Origin: an uncultured Bacilli bacterium
GTDB lineage: Bacteria > Bacillota_I > Bacilli_A > RF39 > UBA660
Length of the DNA stretch: 5,920 nucleotides
Direction of reading: 5' to 3'
NCBI GenBank assembly: GCA_947626425.1
Contig: CANQRX010000075.1
Location: 1 to 5,920, forward strand
The notes under the pieces are model-generated. The model was given only the letters and a program-made list of their open reading frames with translations. It was not told the origin of the DNA and did not search any database. A program made the translations under genes and the position numbers. Of the stretch, positions 4,796 through 5,920 are shown one piece after another (the stretch's first letter is position 1; every line of letters begins with the position of its first letter).

Positions 4796-5792
4796 TATTT
4801 TATCGGTTGAAACATCTTGTGATGAAACAAGTATTGCGATTATCAAAAATGGGTGTGAAGTTGTTGCTTTAACGATTTTAACTCAAATGGATACTCATGC
4901 GAATTTTGGCGGAGTTGTTCCAGAAATTGCCAGTCGGATGCATACTGAAAATATTACAATGGTTCTAGAAGAAACTCTTAAAAAAAGTAAAATGTCCGTA
5001 GCTGATGTTGATGCCATCGCGGTAACATATGCTCCTGGTTTAGTTGGTTCTTTATTGGTCGGAATTGAATTTGCAAAAACTTTGGCTTTAGTTTATAACA
5101 AGCCTTTAATCGCGGTTAATCATACCATCGGGCATATATATGCTAATAATATTGAACATGAAATAAGTTATCCAACCTTAGCTTTAATTGTCAGTGGTGG
5201 TCATACCGATTTAGTTATTTTAAAAAGCGAAAAAGAGATTGAAGTTTTAGGAAGCACAATTGATGATTCGATTGGGGAAGTTTATGATAAAGTAGCTCGG
5301 GTCTTAAATATGCCTTATCCCGGTGGACCTAATATTGAACGTTTAGCGAAAAGTGGAAAAGTAACTTATGATATGCCTAGGCCAATGGATAATGATTCTT
5401 ATAATTTTTCTTACAGTGGTTTAAAAAGTTATATTATCAATTTAGTTCATAATGAAAAACAACGTAATCACGAAATTCGTTTTAACGATTTAGCGGCATC
5501 TTTTCAAGTCGCAGCCATAGACCAATTAGTTAGAAAAGTAGAACTTGCTTTTCAAAACTTAGATATTAAAAAATTTATTCTAGCAGGCGGAGTATCGGCC
5601 AATAGTTACTTACGCGAAGAAATGCAAAAATTATGCGATAAATATCATGTTTTATTTCATGTTCCTAATAAACTTTATTGCACAGATAATGCAGCCATGA
5701 TTGGGTGTGCAGCTTACCCTTTATATAAAGCTCAAAAGTTTGCTGATTTTACGTTAAATGCGGAAAGTACAAGCAATTTAGATAATTATTAA
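4782..5792 (+). CDS. tsaD: tRNA N6-adenosine threonylcarbamoyltransferase TsaD
   Basis: TsaD transfers the threonylcarbamoyl group from threonylcarbamoyl-AMP to N6 of A37 in ANN-decoding tRNAs, working with TsaB and TsaE. The protein is 336 residues, the normal family length. Conserved blocks in order: V-E-T-S-C-D-E-T-S (9-17), G-G-V-V-P-E-I-A-S-R (43-52), P-G-L-V-G-S-L-L-V-G (85-94), the metal site N-H-T-I-G-H (H114 and H118), V-S-G-G-H-T (137-142), the D-D-S-I-G-E-V-Y-D-K segment (161-170), P-Y-P-G-G-P (178-183), A-G-G-V-S-A-N (268-274) and T-D-N-A-A-M-I (301-307, with D303 completing the metal site). All catalytic residues are present. The ATG at 4782 is chosen because homology begins there and GGAGAGGG (4765-4772) precedes it; the open frame extends upstream inside rimI but without family resemblance. 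It is the last gene of the operon and is followed by a terminator. Confidence 0.97.
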   Translation: MKDINILSVETSCDETSIAIIKNGCEVVALTILTQMDTHANFGGVVPEIASRMHTENITMVLEETLKKSKMSVADVDAIAVTYAPGLVGSLLVGIEFAKTLALVYNKPLIAVNHTIGHIYANNIEHEISYPTLALIVSGGHTDLVILKSEKEIEVLGSTIDDSIGEVYDKVARVLNMPYPGGPNIERLAKSGKVTYDMPRPMDNDSYNFSYSGLKSYIINLVHNEKQRNHEIRFNDLAASFQVAAIDQLVRKVELAFQNLDIKKFILAGGVSANSYLREEMQKLCDKYHVLFHVPNKLYCTDNAAMIGCAAYPLYKAQKFADFTLNAESTSNLDNY

Positions 5793-5826
5793 AAACTTAA
5801 ATTTATGAAAATAGTGAAAATATAAA

Positions 5827-5858
5827 GTAGATTTATAATATTAAATCTACAATTTTTT
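5827..5858 (+). terminator. Intrinsic terminator of the tsaB-rimI-tsaD operon
   Basis: A perfect nine-base stem, gtagattta (5827-5835) with taaatctac (5842-5850), has a six-base loop and is followed by aaTTTTTT. It lies 34 nt after the tsaD stop and four bases before the next promoter's -35 box, so the following gene is a separate unit. Confidence 0.85.
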
Positions 5859-5861
5859 AAA

Positions 5862-5888
5862 TTGACAGACGGGGGGGGGGTATATGAT
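5862..5888 (+). promoter_or_regulatory. Promoter with a poly-G spacer, candidate phase-variable promoter
   Basis: A perfect -35 box TTGACA (5862-5867) is followed by GAC, ten consecutive G, TA and the -10 box TATGAT (5883-5888). The spacer is 15 nt, two shorter than the 17-nt optimum. A second possible -10, TAAAAT (5888-5893), would give 20 nt. Because the G run fills most of the spacer, gain or loss of G by slippage would change promoter strength stepwise; twelve G would give the optimal 17. Spacer poly-G or poly-C runs controlling genes this way are known, for example Neisseria porA and Bordetella fim. Phase variation here is inference. Confidence 0.65.
5871..5880. repeat. Homopolymer tract of ten G
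   Basis: Ten consecutive G in a very AT-rich window; the next longest G run is five, inside tsaB. Poly-G of this length is prone to slipped-strand mispairing during replication. It lies wholly between the -35 and -10 boxes of the promoter for the next gene. Homopolymer length is also a common sequencing error, so the exact count is uncertain. Confidence 0.9.
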
Positions 5889-5904
5889 AAAATTAATTAA
5901 GAGT

Positions 5905-5920
5905 AAGGTGTTGGAATATG
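5905..5920 (+). promoter_or_regulatory. Ribosome site and start codon of a gene beyond the window
   Basis: AAGGTG (5905-5910) is followed seven bases later by ATG as the final three bases. With transcription starting near 5895 this leaves a leader of roughly 23 nt, so it fits the promoter just upstream. An alternative is an ATG at 5884 in another frame, open to the window end (MIKLIKSKVLEY...), with the poly-G run just before it. That would put the start inside the proposed -10 box, so it is less likely. Nothing can be said of the product. Confidence 0.45.

Noticed and set aside
4655..4846. Minus-strand open frame of 63 codons
   Set aside because: It is antisense to the rimI-tsaD junction, where both plus-strand proteins are well supported.
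1..5920. Mycoplasma-type code with TGA read as tryptophan
   Set aside because: TsaB ends at TGA in a typical ATGA overlap with rimI, and conserved tryptophans such as the one in TsaE I-I-E-W are TGG.

Overview
The window is strongly AT-rich (by eye well under one third G+C) and carries Firmicutes-style translation signals: GAGGAGG-type Shine-Dalgarno sites, stem-plus-T-tract terminators and TATAAT-like -10 boxes. One gene ends in TGA within an ATGA stop/start overlap, and tryptophan is written TGG, so the standard code fits better than the Mycoplasma code. The gene set (a TsaE / TsaB-RimI-TsaD block like Bacillus ydiB-ydiC-ydiD-ydiE, DinJ/YafQ-type toxin-antitoxin parts, and AAA-ATPase-like/PD-(D/E)XK genes) suggests a low-GC Bacilli or Mollicutes-related, possibly host-associated bacterium. 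That placement is inference.

Region 1 (2-1912) is accessory. The C-terminal tail of one predicted AAA-ATPase-like/PD-(D/E)XK protein is followed, after 69 nt containing a strong hairpin, by a complete 558-residue relative. The biological function of this family is not known. Region 2 (1913-2247) is non-coding: a weak terminator, a 14-bp direct repeat and the probable tsaE promoter. Region 3 (2269-2721) is tsaE with its own terminator.

Region 4 (2790-3606) separates tsaE from the rest of its pathway. It holds an intact RelB/DinJ-type antitoxin overlapping the start codon of a decayed YafQ/RelE-type toxin, then a terminator-like hairpin. Region 5 (3721-5858) is a tight three-gene operon, tsaB-rimI-tsaD, with a good promoter, overlapping genes and a clear terminator. 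TsaB, TsaD and TsaE together install threonylcarbamoyl on A37 of ANN-decoding tRNAs. The enzyme that supplies threonylcarbamoyl-AMP (TsaC/Sua5) is not here. RimI is the usual acetyltransferase companion.

Region 6 (5859-5920) is the most striking. Just after the tsaD terminator there is a perfect TTGACA box, a run of ten G, and a TATGAT box, followed by a Shine-Dalgarno site and an ATG as the last three bases. The G run sits in the promoter spacer, which is currently 15 nt, two short of optimal. This looks like a slipped-strand, phase-variable promoter for a gene beyond the window edge.
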